Shown piece by piece: positions 46,263 through 59,057 of a DNA stretch of 64,000 bases. Source of the stretch: Liolophura sinensis (Eukaryota; Mollusca; Polyplacophora; Chitonida; Chitonidae). Numbering within the stretch: the stretch's first letter is position 1; every line of letters begins with the position of its first letter. The position numbers and the translations under genes were made by a program. The stretch spans positions 68,174,984 to 68,238,983 of the forward strand of contig NC_088300.1 in NCBI RefSeq assembly GCF_032854445.1. The letters are read 5' to 3'. Below the pieces are notes generated by a model. That model was given only the letters and a program-made list of their open reading frames with translations, was not told the origin of the DNA and did not search any database.

Positions 46263-48092
46263 TCTTACGTACAGTACAGTGTACTAAGTCTTGCACGTGT
46301 ACACAAGTACTCGTACAAAACTCTCTCGTTAGATTCCACTTAGCATGGTTCACTCATTGCTCGTATTCTCTGTATGTGATATATGAGTGTTTGTTGATAT
46401 GGTGTTACTACTTACACTTGACTGCCTTAACCCGAGCCTATGTAAACACCTCTATCAATGAGATCCGACAATGGGGAAAGTATAGATGCTTTGAAAAAAT
46501 GTTCTCCGGCGGGATAGCTGAGTAACACGGGTTGAGTTATCCGCGGCAGCCGGCTCACCAAGTATTTTCGGAAAGTTTTGACAAATGGTATTTTCGGTAC
46601 AAGATGCTGCCAATATGGACGTTGGCTTTTATGAAAGTGCTTATGTATAAAATGAGTGCACCGTATACGGCTTTCATTGTAACTTGGAGAAAGTGGGTTA
46701 ATGGCGTGTTTCAAGTCCTCTGAACTCCTTGAATGCACTCTTGTTATTGTTTGCTAAGTATGACCACAACGCAGGGTTTCGTGTAATTCTAGACGTGTGA
46801 ATTCTAATAAACTGGTATTTACATGACGGCATTTTTTAGATACGGTGCTAGAGATTTTTCAATGCCCTGTTATCATTTACATGAACTGTTAGAATAAAAC
46901 CCTATATGGGGGAAACTGACAAGATGCTGGATTTCACCGGTGACCACAGTGTTATATCGTCGCTGTTCTCGTTTTGTGGTCCATGCTGCAGGTTTTGTAT
47001 TTCACTCTCTGTGTTGTAGTCGTTTGTATTCTCAATAACACACAAAATTCACACGGGACGATTGCCTCCTGTTTCAAAGATAAAGTATGTTTTATTAGAC
47101 GATGAATTTACACCGAGGCAGTTACTACTTGCGATCCGATTCTCTTTGCTCTTGTCCCGTCTCGCTCAAGTTTTTCGAATTCGAAAAATTGAACAAATGC
47201 TCATTGCACAGCGACGGTGGTTAGAGAAGTACTTCCATCAAATATCATATACGGGCGTGAGTAACACTACATCTGGCAGTTTGTGCAGTCTGACGTAGTC
47301 AGTGTGGGGAAGTTCGTCAATGGATTGACTAATGTCGGTGCTTTATGCCAAGCACTACAGTTTCATAGCATAGCATAAAACTGACTTCAATCTTGTAAGT
47401 GAAAATAATTCCTGAGTATGACGAACATTCAAATATATAAATATATATAGTCAAATAAATCATCGGGCTCCTCCGCGTTTAGTGGGATTGTAACTAAAAT
47501 AGAAAAGCCAAACAAAGGTTTTCATCGCAGATTTTACCACACCCTTGAATGGATTATCCCGTAGAGTGAAGAAAGTATTGACCTACAAATAGCGGTGTGT
47601 TCCCGCAAGAAGTAAATATAGGCAGATATATTAACTATGTCCGGAATTCAATGTAGGCTGCTCTGTGGAATCGACTCGACCTGGCAACTTGTCTGATCCT
47701 AGTCTGATTTTGAAGTGCTGCTTTGTGGAATCGACTCGCCCTTTCAACTTGTCTTATCCTAGTCTGACTTTGAGGTGATGCTCTATCTTCATGAAAAGTT
47801 AGATGTTAGGGTTGTGTTAGTATATGTACTAGCTGGATCTGCACCCTCTATCTCGTATTCTGCCCGCCACCTTGTATATACAGTTGCTTAGTTGTCCAGT
47901 ACACAGTGCAATAGATACCTAATCCCGAAGGGCAGTGATAAGAGAGTTACAGGAGTGGATGGCCAAACAAAAATCACATCTCAGTGGGTTGCTCGTAAAT
48001 CACACTACATGGCGTACATAGCAGGTAAGTTTGTCCTCGTAAATCCCCTTTTCTTTGCACTACATAACCAGTACAGAAGTTTCCGACAATAT
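46263..48092. other. Gene-free stretch
   Basis: No gene recognised. Includes a direct 60-bp duplication (47658-47777), and a short palindrome TTTTTCGAATTCGAAAAA near 47171-47189. Confidence 0.5.
47658..47777. repeat. Two-copy 60-bp direct repeat
   Basis: Two adjacent copies share TGTGGAATCGACTCG, CAACTTGTCT and ATCCTAGTCTGA, and differ at several positions. Confidence 0.8.
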
Positions 48093-48274
48093 TGCGTACT
48101 CAAGAATATTTCACTTATACGACGGCGACCAGTGGGTGGGAAGAAACCGGGCAGAGCCCGGGGGAAACTAACGACCTTCCGCAGCTTGATAGAAGACCTT
48201 CCCACGTACGGCCGGAGAGGAAACCATCATGAGCTCTGCGCTAGCGCGCTAACCAACTGAGCCACGGAGGCCCC
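48093..48274 (-). repeat. SINE family 1 with deleted B-box region
   Basis: The minus strand begins GGGGCCTCCGTGGCTCAGTT and GGTTAGCGCGCTAGCGCAG, then jumps to AGCTCATGATGGTTTCCTCT, so the middle of the tRNA head is deleted. The rest is well kept to AATATTCTTGAGTACGC. Confidence 0.88.
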
Positions 48275-49744
48275 TATTAACAATGTGACCTAGTTTATAC
48301 CATGTATTGGGTTGTGGTGTGGACTTTATTTAGGGTTTGTGAAAGTGTTATCATTATTTTACATTCGGTACACCGACGGCGAATGAATGAATAATTATAT
48401 GCTTCCACGCCACATCGGCAATATTTCAGCCATATCGTGGCGATACACCGAGCGTGAATTCCGTTAACTGGTCAGCTGAAGGGAAAGCGACAAATGATTA
48501 ATTGAAGGATACATGAAAGGCTTTGGTTTTATTTCTTAATGTGCAAATTATGTGTAATAACATATAACAGTACAAACAAATTTTTCAGCTTTCACTTAAA
48601 GAGGTAAAAATCGCTTCAAAGTACAGTTTTCTTATTTCCCCAGCGGCCGAATGGGGACGGGGATGTGGGGAGCAGGCCGAATGGGAGAGGGTGTAGGGGC
48701 GCGAAGGGGTGCTAAGCTGGCCCGAAGAACCCATGCAGTATCTGTGTACATGTCATCTTCCTACACTGTAGGGGTGTTCACCGAGTTCCGAGCAAGATCA
48801 ACGATGACGTAATTTCTGAAAAATCCGACCGTTGACGGAAAATATGCACAATATAGAGGAGCAATTAACCAGTATAAAAATGCCCCCAAAATGAATTTTT
48901 TTAACAAAACTTCCGGGCATAATTTTCTTCATTTGGCATAGAGACATAGTCTTATTATGTATTATTTAGTTCCCTTTCTGGTATCCTTTAAACGGTGAGG
49001 TTATTAACAAAAACATATAGGCGTTTCTGAAATTTCAATGCATTTGTTTTCTTTTAATTCACCTGAAAAAAAAAACACAATCATCTTTTACTTACGTGTG
49101 GATTTGATTTACATTAGTTGATCTGTTTTAAGTTAATGATTAATCGATGTTTTGTCTTCTAAAACTTTAACGGTGGCACTCTCTGTTAGATAGAGTGGCT
49201 GGATCCTGAACTGTCTGCCTTTTAAGCGCATTCATTCAAGTTTCACGGCTAACCTTCCTACCGCCCTATTACAGTTTCGACATGTTTGGTAATGTAAAAC
49301 ATGTCGGTGTGCTATGGAGTCACTACGAATCCGTGGCATGTTTGTTTAATTGGTCGTCCAAAGAATGCTGTTTGCCCAATAGATTGACACTTAATGCACG
49401 TGACGACGGCGGTGCCCGGATGCTTTCTCTCACTAGAACACTTCTTAGGGATTTATGGGAGCACAACGACATTGACCTTTAACACGCAAAGCACATTCTG
49501 AATTCATTTACGGTACTGCAAAGCAAACACTAAAATCGACTTTGTGTTGAGTTCTCTGTGACTCGTACCTCTTACATCCCGAGAATGTTTTATGTTAACA
49601 AACATAGATATGGTAACACGATTAATCTTATTTCAGGCTGTCAAAATGATTCATTTGTGAGCTAGCAGTGAATCTGTGGTGCTTTTCTGTAGCGGAATAT
49701 ATTATTATAATATATATTTTGTTCCACTGGTACATTTATTGCCC
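48275..49744. other. Gene-free stretch
   Basis: No gene recognised. A G-rich patch lies at 48650-48710. Confidence 0.5.
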
Positions 49745-49887
49745 CGTTAGAATTTTAGCGTGCTAAAACAGCACAATGAATCAGGAGGCTCTCAGCAATG
49801 TGATCGCTGTGAGCTCTAGTCCAAGTCAGACTGGCTTCCCCTCGAATCGTACGTAGGAAGTATCATAGCAAAACTGCGGATGGTTCA
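49745..49887 (+). repeat. SINE family 1, head part only
   Basis: Head and start of body survive (AGCGTGCTAAAACAGCACAA, AGGAGGCTCTCAGCAATGTG, CTGCGGATGGTT). The 3' half is missing. Confidence 0.72.
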
Positions 49888-50204
49888 GTCATAAGAATTA
49901 TAAGACAATAAGCAGCTGTATGTATGCGGAAGGCAGATAGTACACTCTAGGTGTGGCATCGCTTTGGTTGCTGGCAAAAATTAAAAATATCTTCGATAGA
50001 AAAAGCAAATGTAAGAAAAAAGTAGTCAGCACGAGAAGCGACCCAGCGTCCATTTCCACAAGGTGTTGTAAACTAATCGATTTTAGTTTGAATGTTTCCT
50101 TTTACATCACATAGATTTGTGTCATTTTAAGGCAGGCAACGTCATATTATGAAAATGGGTTTCAAAAAGTGTTTTTCTAAAGTTATGTGAACGCAGATCT
50201 TAGT

Positions 50205-50605
50205 CATAGGGTATAGCGTGGTAGTTATAGGGTATGGCGTGGTAGTTACAGGGTATAGTGTGGTAGTTACAGGGTATAACGTGGTAGTTATAGGGTATGG
50301 CGTGGTAGTTACAGGGTATAGCGTGGTAGTTACAGGGTATAGCGTGGTAGTTATAGGGTGTGGCGTGGTAGTTATAGGTATGGAGTGGTAGTTATAGGGT
50401 ATAGCGTGGTAGTTATAGGATATAGCGTGGTAGTTATAGTGTATGGCGTGGTGGTTGTAGGGTATAGCGTGGTAGTTATAGGGTAGACCGTGGTAGTTAC
50501 AGGGTAGACGAGGTAGTTATAGGGTATTGCGTGGTAGTTATAGGGTATGGCGTGGTGGTTATAGTGTATAGCGTGGTAGTTATAGGGTATAGCGTAGATA
50601 TCTCC
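50205..50605. repeat. 21-bp minisatellite
   Basis: About 19 units close to GTGGTAGTTATAGGGTATAG plus one base, with small variants and one shortened unit. Both strands stay open in one frame because 21 is a multiple of three. Confidence 0.95.
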
Positions 50606-51024
50606 CCGTGGTAATGTGCTCATGCCCTAAAGCATACGGTATTACAACAATGACCCTGATTAAGAGCAACAGGTATATTCGCTTAAGATGCTATCAGAAA
50701 TGTGCCAAGCCCTTCAGATGGTGTTGGGAGAAATCCAGGGCATCCGTGTTATTTCTCGACACCTGTCGGGAGAGAACAGCGCGATTTAACCTTAGTCTAT
50801 TTCACGCCTGCTTCTCACCATTTCCCGCCGACAGACGGGCATACACAACAGATGAACAGACAGTTTATACTGGACCATCCTTACTGGCGCCCACATCTGA
50901 TGGCGTGTGGAGCTACAGGAAAAATATATCACACGCCATATTGACTTTGTATCTCAACTATTCAGCCGCCTTTGGAACGAAGTATGCGTTTTGGAAGCTT
51001 CAAACATAGCCTACCTACGTACTG

Positions 51025-51560
51025 TTGTATCACTATGGTAATCAGAAAGGGTTGGTTAATCCGTATCTGTTTTCCGCCCCATCTTCGTACCTAAGAAATG
51101 TCCGCATGTCAGCAGTTGGCAGGATAGGCTAGCATATTTGTGTCGATTACCACTATCAGTGGTAGGCAGAATGGGCTGGTTTATTCGTTTCTATTTTCCG
51201 CCGCATTTTCGTAGCTGAGAATTGTCCACACCTCAGTAGTAGGCATAATAGGCTGATTTATTCGTATCGATTTTCTATCCCATCTGCACACCTACGCATT
51301 GTCCATATATCCGTAGTAGGCAGAGTGGGCGGGTTTTTTCGTATCTATTCCCCCCCCCTCCACCCCTCCACCCCATCTTCGTAGCTAACAATTCGTAGCT
51401 AAGAAGAACTACTTATCAGTAGTAGACATAATAGGCTGGTTTATCTGTATTGGTTTTCCGTCCCATCTGCACACCTAAGAATTGTCAACATATCCGTAGT
51501 AGGCAGAATAGGCTGATTTTCCGTATCAGTTATCCGTCCCATCTGCTTGCACATGGAGTT
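51025..51560. repeat. Degenerate ~75-80-bp tandem repeat
   Basis: About seven diverged units share GTAGTAGGCAGAATAGGCTG, TTTATTCGTATC, TTTTCCGTCCCATCT and CTAAGAATTGTCCA. A C-rich run interrupts it near 51350-51375. Confidence 0.85.
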
Positions 51561-51654
51561 CATGGAAAAGGCACTGTGATCAGTAATGGCATCTATCTAC
51601 ATGTGGCATTGTGTAATGACGTCACTTTTTAGAGAGGATGTTATAACAACCAGT

Positions 51655-51724
51655 GATAAGTGAAATATGACTGAGTACGGCGTAAAGCATTCAATAAATA
51701 AATACATAAATAAGTAAATAAATA
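51655..51724 (+). repeat. SINE family 1, 3' end fragment
   Basis: GTGAAATATGACTGAGTACG and GCGTAAAGCATTCAATAAAT, followed by an AAATA tail. It directly follows the 51-kb tandem array. Confidence 0.8.
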
Positions 51725-51773
51725 TTACAACTAGTGTATAGATAGCTTTAAGGGTACATTTACAGTGACCATT

Positions 51774-51905
51774 AGTTGCAACGGCGAGTGTGACAACAGC
51801 ATCCTATGATAGGCTGCGGTTGCAACGGCGAGTGTGACAACAGCATCCTATGATAGGCTGCGGTTGCAACGGCGAGTGTGGCAACAGCATCCTATAGGCT
51901 GCGAT
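51774..51905. repeat. 44-bp tandem repeat, three copies
   Basis: Three almost identical units beginning GGTTGCAACGGCGAGTGTG and ending GATAGGCTGC. The third lacks a few bases. Confidence 0.9.
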
Positions 51906-53704
51906 AGGCATTTTCTCTTCAAGCACGTGTTATTGTGTATGTCTGGTATGGTGGTATGGTGGACTTTACCGCTCAACACCTCCGTCGCCGTTATAAGGCA
52001 AAATCTACCCCCAGCTGCTTCGTCTACATGTATATTCAACGCCCAAGAGTCATACAGTGAACGCGTTTCGTAAACTAGGCCTTTAGCAAACACACTTTAA
52101 CTAAGTAGCATCTGAACAGGACTCTAACCAAACATCAGCGTGAAGACTAACACAGCGTCAAGGTGTAAAGTTTAACATTCCGCGCAGCTGAGAAGCTCGC
52201 CATAGAATCAGGTATTGCCTAGACTATGTAATGTTTGCAAACCACCCCTCTAATGGACAGAAAATCAAAGGGTTTACAGGTCTTGATTTACTTCGGCCAT
52301 TTCTAGACCTTTGTCCCACCCGTCTCCTATGCGTTGGCGGGGTATAAGACGCCAGTAAACATCAGAGTCAAGATTAGTTTGAGATGCTGAGAAGATAAAT
52401 CACGTCTAAGAGATCACTCCTATCACTGGCTAATTGATGTCAGTACATTCAGAGGTAAACAAACAGGCTGTACTAGAAAGGTAGAACGCTATTCAGGATG
52501 TGACGTTACGTAGTATACTATAATAATTGAATCCCTGACCCATAAAACGATTTCGGCTAAAAACACAACTTGACCAGTCACTATTGACTGACACTTAAAG
52601 TTCTTTGTGAAGATCTAGGTTTCGATTATGCGCTCTCTCTACACAAAGATCGTATTGGATTACGAAATAAATTCCTCCATGCTTTAACGTTCATGCACCA
52701 TGTCTGTAGGTAGAACCAAGCCTGGCTTCCGAGCAGAATGTCTCTATGTGTAGCTTATGGCATAAAAGTTTGACGAATTTGCTTGTTAACTTATTTGAAC
52801 TCTAGGCTTCAAATACAATTTTTTATTCATTTTTTTTTCAGTTTTGACTTATGTCAAAGCGGGCTGTGTGAAATTGATTCCTGATTTATTTTCACCTCAT
52901 ATTCTACAGAGCAATAGTTAGAATGTCTTTATGAGATTTCAATATAGTGTAGCATGAAAGTCTTTCAGGTTTCAGCCAGATTCAGTAACACTGGTAAACT
53001 GTAGCTAGGTAGAGTGTACTGAGATTCTCTTAAAAAGGATGGTCTTGTTGCTGTTTTTAATATCATGCAACATGAATTAACTTGTGTTCAGCAGAAGTGA
53101 CATTTGGTGATCAATGCCTTAAACGTAAGTCTCTGGGACCAACCTAGCGCAAAACACATTAAAACATGTCATTCGGCAGTTAAAATTAGAAGTAACTTAA
53201 CGGTATAATGTTTCTAGATATTTCAGGTAAATGCTTTTAAACAGTGCAAAAATATTCCAACTCATGCACTTCACCGCAGACACATCAGCTTGAATTGTGT
53301 CACCTTTTAAAGTGTCATTTCTTACACCCATCAAGTCCTAGTCTCGCGGTGGGTGATGCAGGCGTGAACAGAACATACATTAATTCTGCCGAGTGCACGA
53401 AAATGGACTGACACAAATGAAAGCGACAGTTTGTAACGTGGTCGCGTTAGCACATTAGCAGAAAAGAGGAGTGACAATAACACGCCAGTGGGATTGGTTA
53501 TCCCTTATTTCGGGTTACCTAACCACTCTAATTTTCCAGGTTTATCCTCACGCAACGGTAAGCACTTGTATATATACTTAGAGTCTGTGGTATCTATCGA
53601 TTTGCAGATTATTGTATCTGTAGAACTAATCTAGATCCCATCGTGACTGTGGGTTTACGTTGTCAGATACATGTTTTTACACATCTGGACTCCCCTGCAT
53701 AAGG
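51906..53704. other. Gene-free stretch
   Basis: No gene or repeat recognised. Confidence 0.45.
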
Positions 53705-53775
53705 CTTGATTTGATTTGATTTTATTTCATTTGATCGTTTTTTAACGCCAGACTCAAGAATAATTCCCTCAGTGG
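53705..53775 (-). repeat. SINE family 1, 3' tail fragment
   Basis: Minus-strand TATTCTTGAGTCTGGCGTTA followed by an AAAT/CAAAT tail. Confidence 0.7.
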
Positions 53776-54880
53776 TCTTCAACGAACGTTAGATCCTGCA
53801 AGCGATTCTACGAGCGTTCTACGCCTTGTCACCAATGTCATACGAGAAGTAAGACAGAGGGATTCTATAAATTTTCTGCCCAAAGCCCGATTTGTTCTCG
53901 TCCCTCGTATACCCTGACGATTGAAAGACCATAGAGTTAGATTTTAAAGTAACTATGTGTAAAGATTTCGATCCTCAGAATTAACTATATGGGGTTAAAT
54001 TCTCAGATATACATGTATGTTACTGTAGATTTGGATCCGCTTGTCATTATATCTATATGTATAATTCGATTCTCAGGTAACTATAGTTTTAAATCTTCAG
54101 GTAAAACAATGGTTTTAGATTCTCAGATGTTACCATTGATTTCGATCCTCGTTCCGCTATAGGGTTAAATCCTCAAGTACAACTACATGAGTATAATAGA
54201 CTTACATCCTCACCCAGGCAACAATACATTTAGGTGTTATAGAAAACTGTAGCCTAGTTTATTGTTCTCAAGAAACCGTATTGTCTGTGGTAAGAGAAGT
54301 GGAATAATCGGTAATGTTAAACCAGAACTTTATCGTGTGGGAACAACTTCATGGTTTCTGGTTTAGATCTAGCATTCGCATCACATCTGACATTACTGCG
54401 ACGAGATGCAGCAGTGTTTAACGCACAATGTACGAGTGTTCTTCCTTTAACCTCCTCGCTTCATGACGCCTTCTTCGAGTTCGTCGTGCTCACTGACCGC
54501 ATTATAATTGAAAAAAAAGCATTATGATACCTTCGACACCGTTTAACGCTCCGAATGTGTGTTTTAGATTCTTATGGCTACAAATCCTACACTCAGTGGT
54601 CTTAAAATGTGCTTAGCATTTGTAAGATTCCTCATCTGAAAAAGATGCGTGCCTTCTATTCCTGGTATCCTGAATTAAACACGTGGGGATATTTCACCTT
54701 TGTGTAACTTTTACGTGTAGATATGTTACCCCTTTGAAAGAGGCAACCAAGGAGGCCTTTTCACTTATCTACACTTGATTTATGTTCTTTGCCTTGTTCT
54801 TTGAATATACGTGAAAATGTGTGTAGAATATTAACATTATGAATGATATCGTTTCATTGTATGTCATTTTATGATATACA
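53776..54880. other. Gene-free stretch
   Basis: No gene recognised. Between 53930 and 54190 a loose motif like TTAGATTCTCAGATA recurs several times, suggesting a decayed tandem repeat. Confidence 0.4.
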
Positions 54881-54884
54881 GTGG

Positions 54885-55445
54885 CATACCTATATATGGT
54901 CTGTGCCTTTGTGGCAGGCTTATATATGGTCTGTGCCTTCGTGGTATGCTTATACATGGTCTGTGCCCATGTGGCATGTTTATATATGGTCTGTGCTCAT
55001 GTGGCATGTTTATATATGGTCTGTGCCCATATGACATGCCTATATATGGTCTGTGCCCATATGACATGCTTATATATGGTCTGTGTCCATATGACATGCT
55101 TATATATGGTCTGTGCCCATGTGGCATGCCTGTGCCCATATGCCATGCTTATATATGGTCTGTGCCCATATGACATGTTTATATATATGGTCTGTGTCCA
55201 TATGACATGCTTATATATGGTCTGTGCCCATGTGGCACGCTTATATATGGTCTGTGCTCATGTGACATGCTTACATAGTCTGTGCCTTTGTGGCATACCT
55301 ATATATGGTTCGTGCCTTTGTGGCATGCTTATATATGGTATGAGCACGTGTAACGTGCTTACGTATGGTCTGTGTCCATGAACCATGCTTACACTTGGTC
55401 TGTGCCCATGAGGCATGCTTGTATATGATCTGTGCCCATGAGGCA
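54885..55445. repeat. 30-bp minisatellite
   Basis: About 18 units near TATATATGGTCTGTGCCCAT plus GTGGCATGCT, many exactly 30 bases long, with several shortened or lengthened units near 55110-55140, 55180 and 55275. All frames on both strands stay open because 30 is a multiple of three. The derived cysteine- and tyrosine-rich 'proteins' are artefacts. Confidence 0.95.
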
Positions 55446-58400
55446 AAAGATTACAAATCGGTGGCTGTTATATATGCCGTATAAAACTATTCAAATATTA
55501 TTATCAAATAAACAAATAAAACCGTGTTAAACCGAAAAAGGCAAATAATTTTCTTGAAAAAAATATTTTAATGTTTGTTCATAGCAGCATAAAATGTAGC
55601 GCCATTCTGAATTTACCCAGGTTGTGTAAAATGACATACATGCCCCACAAGTCTTGCGCATGATATCATGTTAAACGGGGTAACAAATAGAAAGGTAATC
55701 ACGCATTTACTCCTACTTATTAGTGCGTGGAAAAGGCCTCTCTATATATAACAAAAGACCAAGCAGTCGGCTTTTTTCCGCCCGACGACGTGCTTGATAT
55801 ATGTTTTGTACATCACTGAAGTTTGAATACGCAGCCCCCGTGTTCTTCTGTCCTACCCTTTATGTAGAGAATCCCGATATCTCTCAGAAACCTCTTTACA
55901 TCACATTGTATTACTACCTTGCATCCGTTTTATTAGATATTCTGAAGACTTCCTGTGACTACAATGTAACAGCCTGATCCCACTTTACATGGTACAGAAA
56001 CCATACAAAACTGTGGTGTGTACAAAGTCTGGCTCGGGTGCCACAGGTCAGTGTCGGAGACCGTTATCTTGCTATTGACGTCTCAGTCCCGTTATCATGA
56101 CCAAATCACAACCTAGTTTATAACGTCTTTGGTTGCTTCTAAATCAGAGTTTATTGTACTAGGAGTGGTCAGCCATCTCGGACTGGCTGTATGTTGTACC
56201 GGAAGTTTATAGTCGGGATCAAATGTTAATAACAGTCATATTAATACAAACTGAATGAGTCTTAAGTCTAGACTGAAGTCAATAATGAATGTTGAATCCC
56301 AACACACTTCTGAAGAACTGGCCTCAGAATTTATTAATTCAGTTCGGGGACATTGATACGAATGCACTTATAAGGAATACATATGCTTTCAAAGATTTCA
56401 TAACTGTAACTGGGTGTTCACAATTCCTTGCAAATCGGCATAATTATAATACATACAATTAATGTTTATCAAATATAATTGTATCAACAGCCTATGTTAC
56501 CGTCATCCAAATACTAATTTCGAATATTATGGCAGATTAGTGCATTCAAAACTATAAAGTTTATGATAAATGTTTTGTTCCTAGTAGTATATACAGCTTA
56601 GTTTTACGACTTAATTGATCCATTTTGAAAATGATAGCTCTGTGTTTCGGCTAAGTGTATATCCTTCAGTGACATTTTTCAGATCAAGTTCGGGGTCATG
56701 TTTCTTATACACCGGAAATCCCTAGTCACGATTGAAGGTTGGAGGTGAGCCTTTGTTACTGACCCAGAAATCCCAGTCATAAATCAGGGGAGGTTATCGA
56801 AGTAAAGGCGACCTGTGTTCTGTTTGGGAGTGCTGTAATGCTGATATGGTTAAATTGCTCACTGAAGTAACATTTACATACCGGGCCATTGATAGATCCA
56901 TGATAATGTTTGCACTCAGTAAGGACTGTCCAGTTAGGCTGATCGATTTACCATTGTACTGCAATTCTATGCCTTGAATGACATTGCAGTTTACCTAAGA
57001 CAAAACCGTATTGTTCTGTGGTGCTCCGTGTACAGTTATAAAGCTATACATCACAGAGGCCATACGCGTTATATACAGCAACAATTTTTACGAAAAACCA
57101 TTAGACCGAAAAGATTTAAAACAGCATGACCGTTCCTCGTTTCAAATGGCCTACGTAAGCTCCTTGGTGTTTTGGAATAATCAGTACGTGTCATTTTCTT
57201 TACTATCGCATTGATCGTTTGTGACGTGGTCATTGCCTAATGTGCAATGTTTTTGGCTATTCACCGACACTCTTTGCATGGGTCCACATTAAGCACAAAA
57301 CCCGGCAATTGTGAAGTCGATCAGTGAACCGTTCGTAGAAAGACGAAGGAGAGACATACACACAGAGAGTCTTTCATTTATAGATACTTGTAGATAAATT
57401 AAGAGAACAAAAACAAATGTCCTTTCCAAAGCTTCGATCTGGTAGAGATACTTAGACAATGATAAAGCTATACATGATTTATCTTTGTCTTAAGTCGTTC
57501 GTCTGCCTGTCGTCTTCTGTCAAAAAACTTAACTTATGTAGACCTTAATTCCAATGTTTGCTTCATTTCAGCGATTATTATCGTAGTATTTGATTGGTAG
57601 ATAACAGTTAAAGTCCTTGGCGTATGGTTTCCTGAGGGCTGAGATTTGTCATCCTCGATTACAGCTGAAAAGGTCAACTTTCTGGACAAGATTTTCCGAA
57701 CGGAGTAGCGACCGATCAAAACATCGAGCAAGGCGTAAGGCTGCTCACTCGGGCCAGTTATATCCCCTCAGGCTGACATTGGAAAGGAAGCTAAATCGGG
57801 TCTGTTAAAGTTTGGTAGGATCGTGAGCTGCCCACTGTCGACTTGCAGACTTAGATGACACTGGTGTACATCAGCTCAGGTGCTACATAAATCTTCTTAC
57901 CTCTTCCTTGAAATAGGCTGAAATAAGTGCTGGGATGAGATCTTGATAGCCCCTGTATTGTGATCAGAGTGCCATTTTCGTCAACATCAAGGTACACTAT
58001 AATATTTACATAGAAAGTGAAATTTGCCAAAGACATCTGATAGGCCTTCGCTGGCAAAATCATCTTGAACGTTCTTCATCGCAGGTCATCGGCCCCCGAC
58101 AATTGACGATGACGGTTCAAACCCAGCTTTCGCTGATTCGACACCGGCTCTATTTGGAGAGGTCTGTCAGGTACTTGGGGCGGTCGTTTGCTAAGGGCAC
58201 GCCGGTGTCCTGAAATAATGAATCTGACTGTCGTCTTGTAAGGGAACAAATTTCGGAGCATAGCCTTAATCTTGTCCGAATTTAATATAGGCATAATAGA
58301 CATTCAAAACTTTAAAAAGCGCTCTCATTATTTGTATAATTCAGGATCCTGATCCCCACCGCACCCCCCCCCCCCCGACCTAAAAACTATTAATAAATAC

Positions 58401-58511
58401 ATGAAAAATAAAGCAGTTTCGTTTAACAGTTTACTTGATATTATGGTATGTGTTCACACTCCAAGATAGCCCTAAGTTTGGGTACATTGTCACCTCAATT
58501 CGCATCTGTAA
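55446..58511. other. Gene-free stretch
   Basis: No gene recognised with confidence. A minus-strand frame at 57851-58063 ending in a good donor-like AGAG|GTAAGAAG might be an exon, but has no known motif. A C-run lies at 58363-58376. Confidence 0.4.
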
Positions 58512-59057
58512 GCAAATTCTAACCGCATTCCCGGCGTAAAGAAGACGTCCGAGGCTCTGCTCAGCTTGTTTTCATCACATATAAACCTCTTTTGTGCTAT
58601 ACATCGGATCGCATATCGCGGCTGTGCCCCTCACAAAAGCCACGTTCAGCGTCACGTGGTCTCTTTTCTATCCAATAAAACACAGCTAGTCAATGTACTG
58701 TTTGGAGTGGGTTTTGAACAGAGCAAACTTTACGACCAAAGGAATTATGTAGTAGAGTATGTCACTGACATGTGTGCAACTAAGTGTACCTGGGCAGATT
58801 TTCTTTTCTCACGTCTCCGGTTTTACACGACTAACCCGGTTGCATTTGTACAGAACTTACGTCGCTACCTGCGAGAATCGCGGCACATAGAGCGGATCTG
58901 TTCACAGCTGTTCAGATCACATTACGCATGGTTGAATGCTATGTGGTTTGGGAAGGTCTATAACCCCCGTATCATCAGATCTGTTACTCGATTCCTTGAG
59001 GCGTTGTCACACTCAGTACCTATACCCGTATCACTGAGAATAGGCCTGACAAGGTGA
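58512..59057 (+). CDS. Orphan open frame, possible exon of an unknown gene
   Basis: An uninterrupted frame of about 180 codons, much longer than its surroundings, closes with TGA at 59055-59057. No ATG occurs in its first two thirds, so if real it is a terminal exon. A pyrimidine-poor acceptor CTCTGCTCAG ends at 58565 and another AG lies at about 58511. The predicted part contains VLFGVGFEQSKLYDQRNYVV, a few cysteines, and an arginine-rich helical-looking stretch (FVQNLRRYLRESRHIERICS). It has no signal peptide or membrane segment and matches no family I recognise. No neighbouring exon could be linked. It could also be chance. Confidence 0.22.
   Translation, partial: ANSNRIPGVKKTSEALLSLFSSHINLFCAIHRIAYRGCAPHKSHVQRHVVSFLSNKTQLVNVLFGVGFEQSKLYDQRNYVVEYVTDMCATKCTWADFLFSRLRFYTTNPVAFVQNLRRYLRESRHIERICSQLFRSHYAWLNAMWFGKVYNPRIIRSVTRFLEALSHSVPIPVSLRIGLTR

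Noticed and set aside
50205-50605. Regular repeats considered as a CRISPR array
   Set aside because: The genome is animal and the units are contiguous tandem repeats without unique spacers; the same holds for the arrays at 25600 and 54885.
50372-50623. Open frame encoding a Tyr/Thr/Pro repeat
   Set aside because: Artefact of the 21-bp minisatellite.
54864-55381. Open frames of 91-166 codons rich in Tyr, Cys, Met and His
   Set aside because: Artefacts of the 30-bp minisatellite, open in several frames on both strands.
57851-58063. Minus-strand frame ending near a good donor, considered as an exon
   Set aside because: No partner exon or family could be identified; kept only as a weak possibility.
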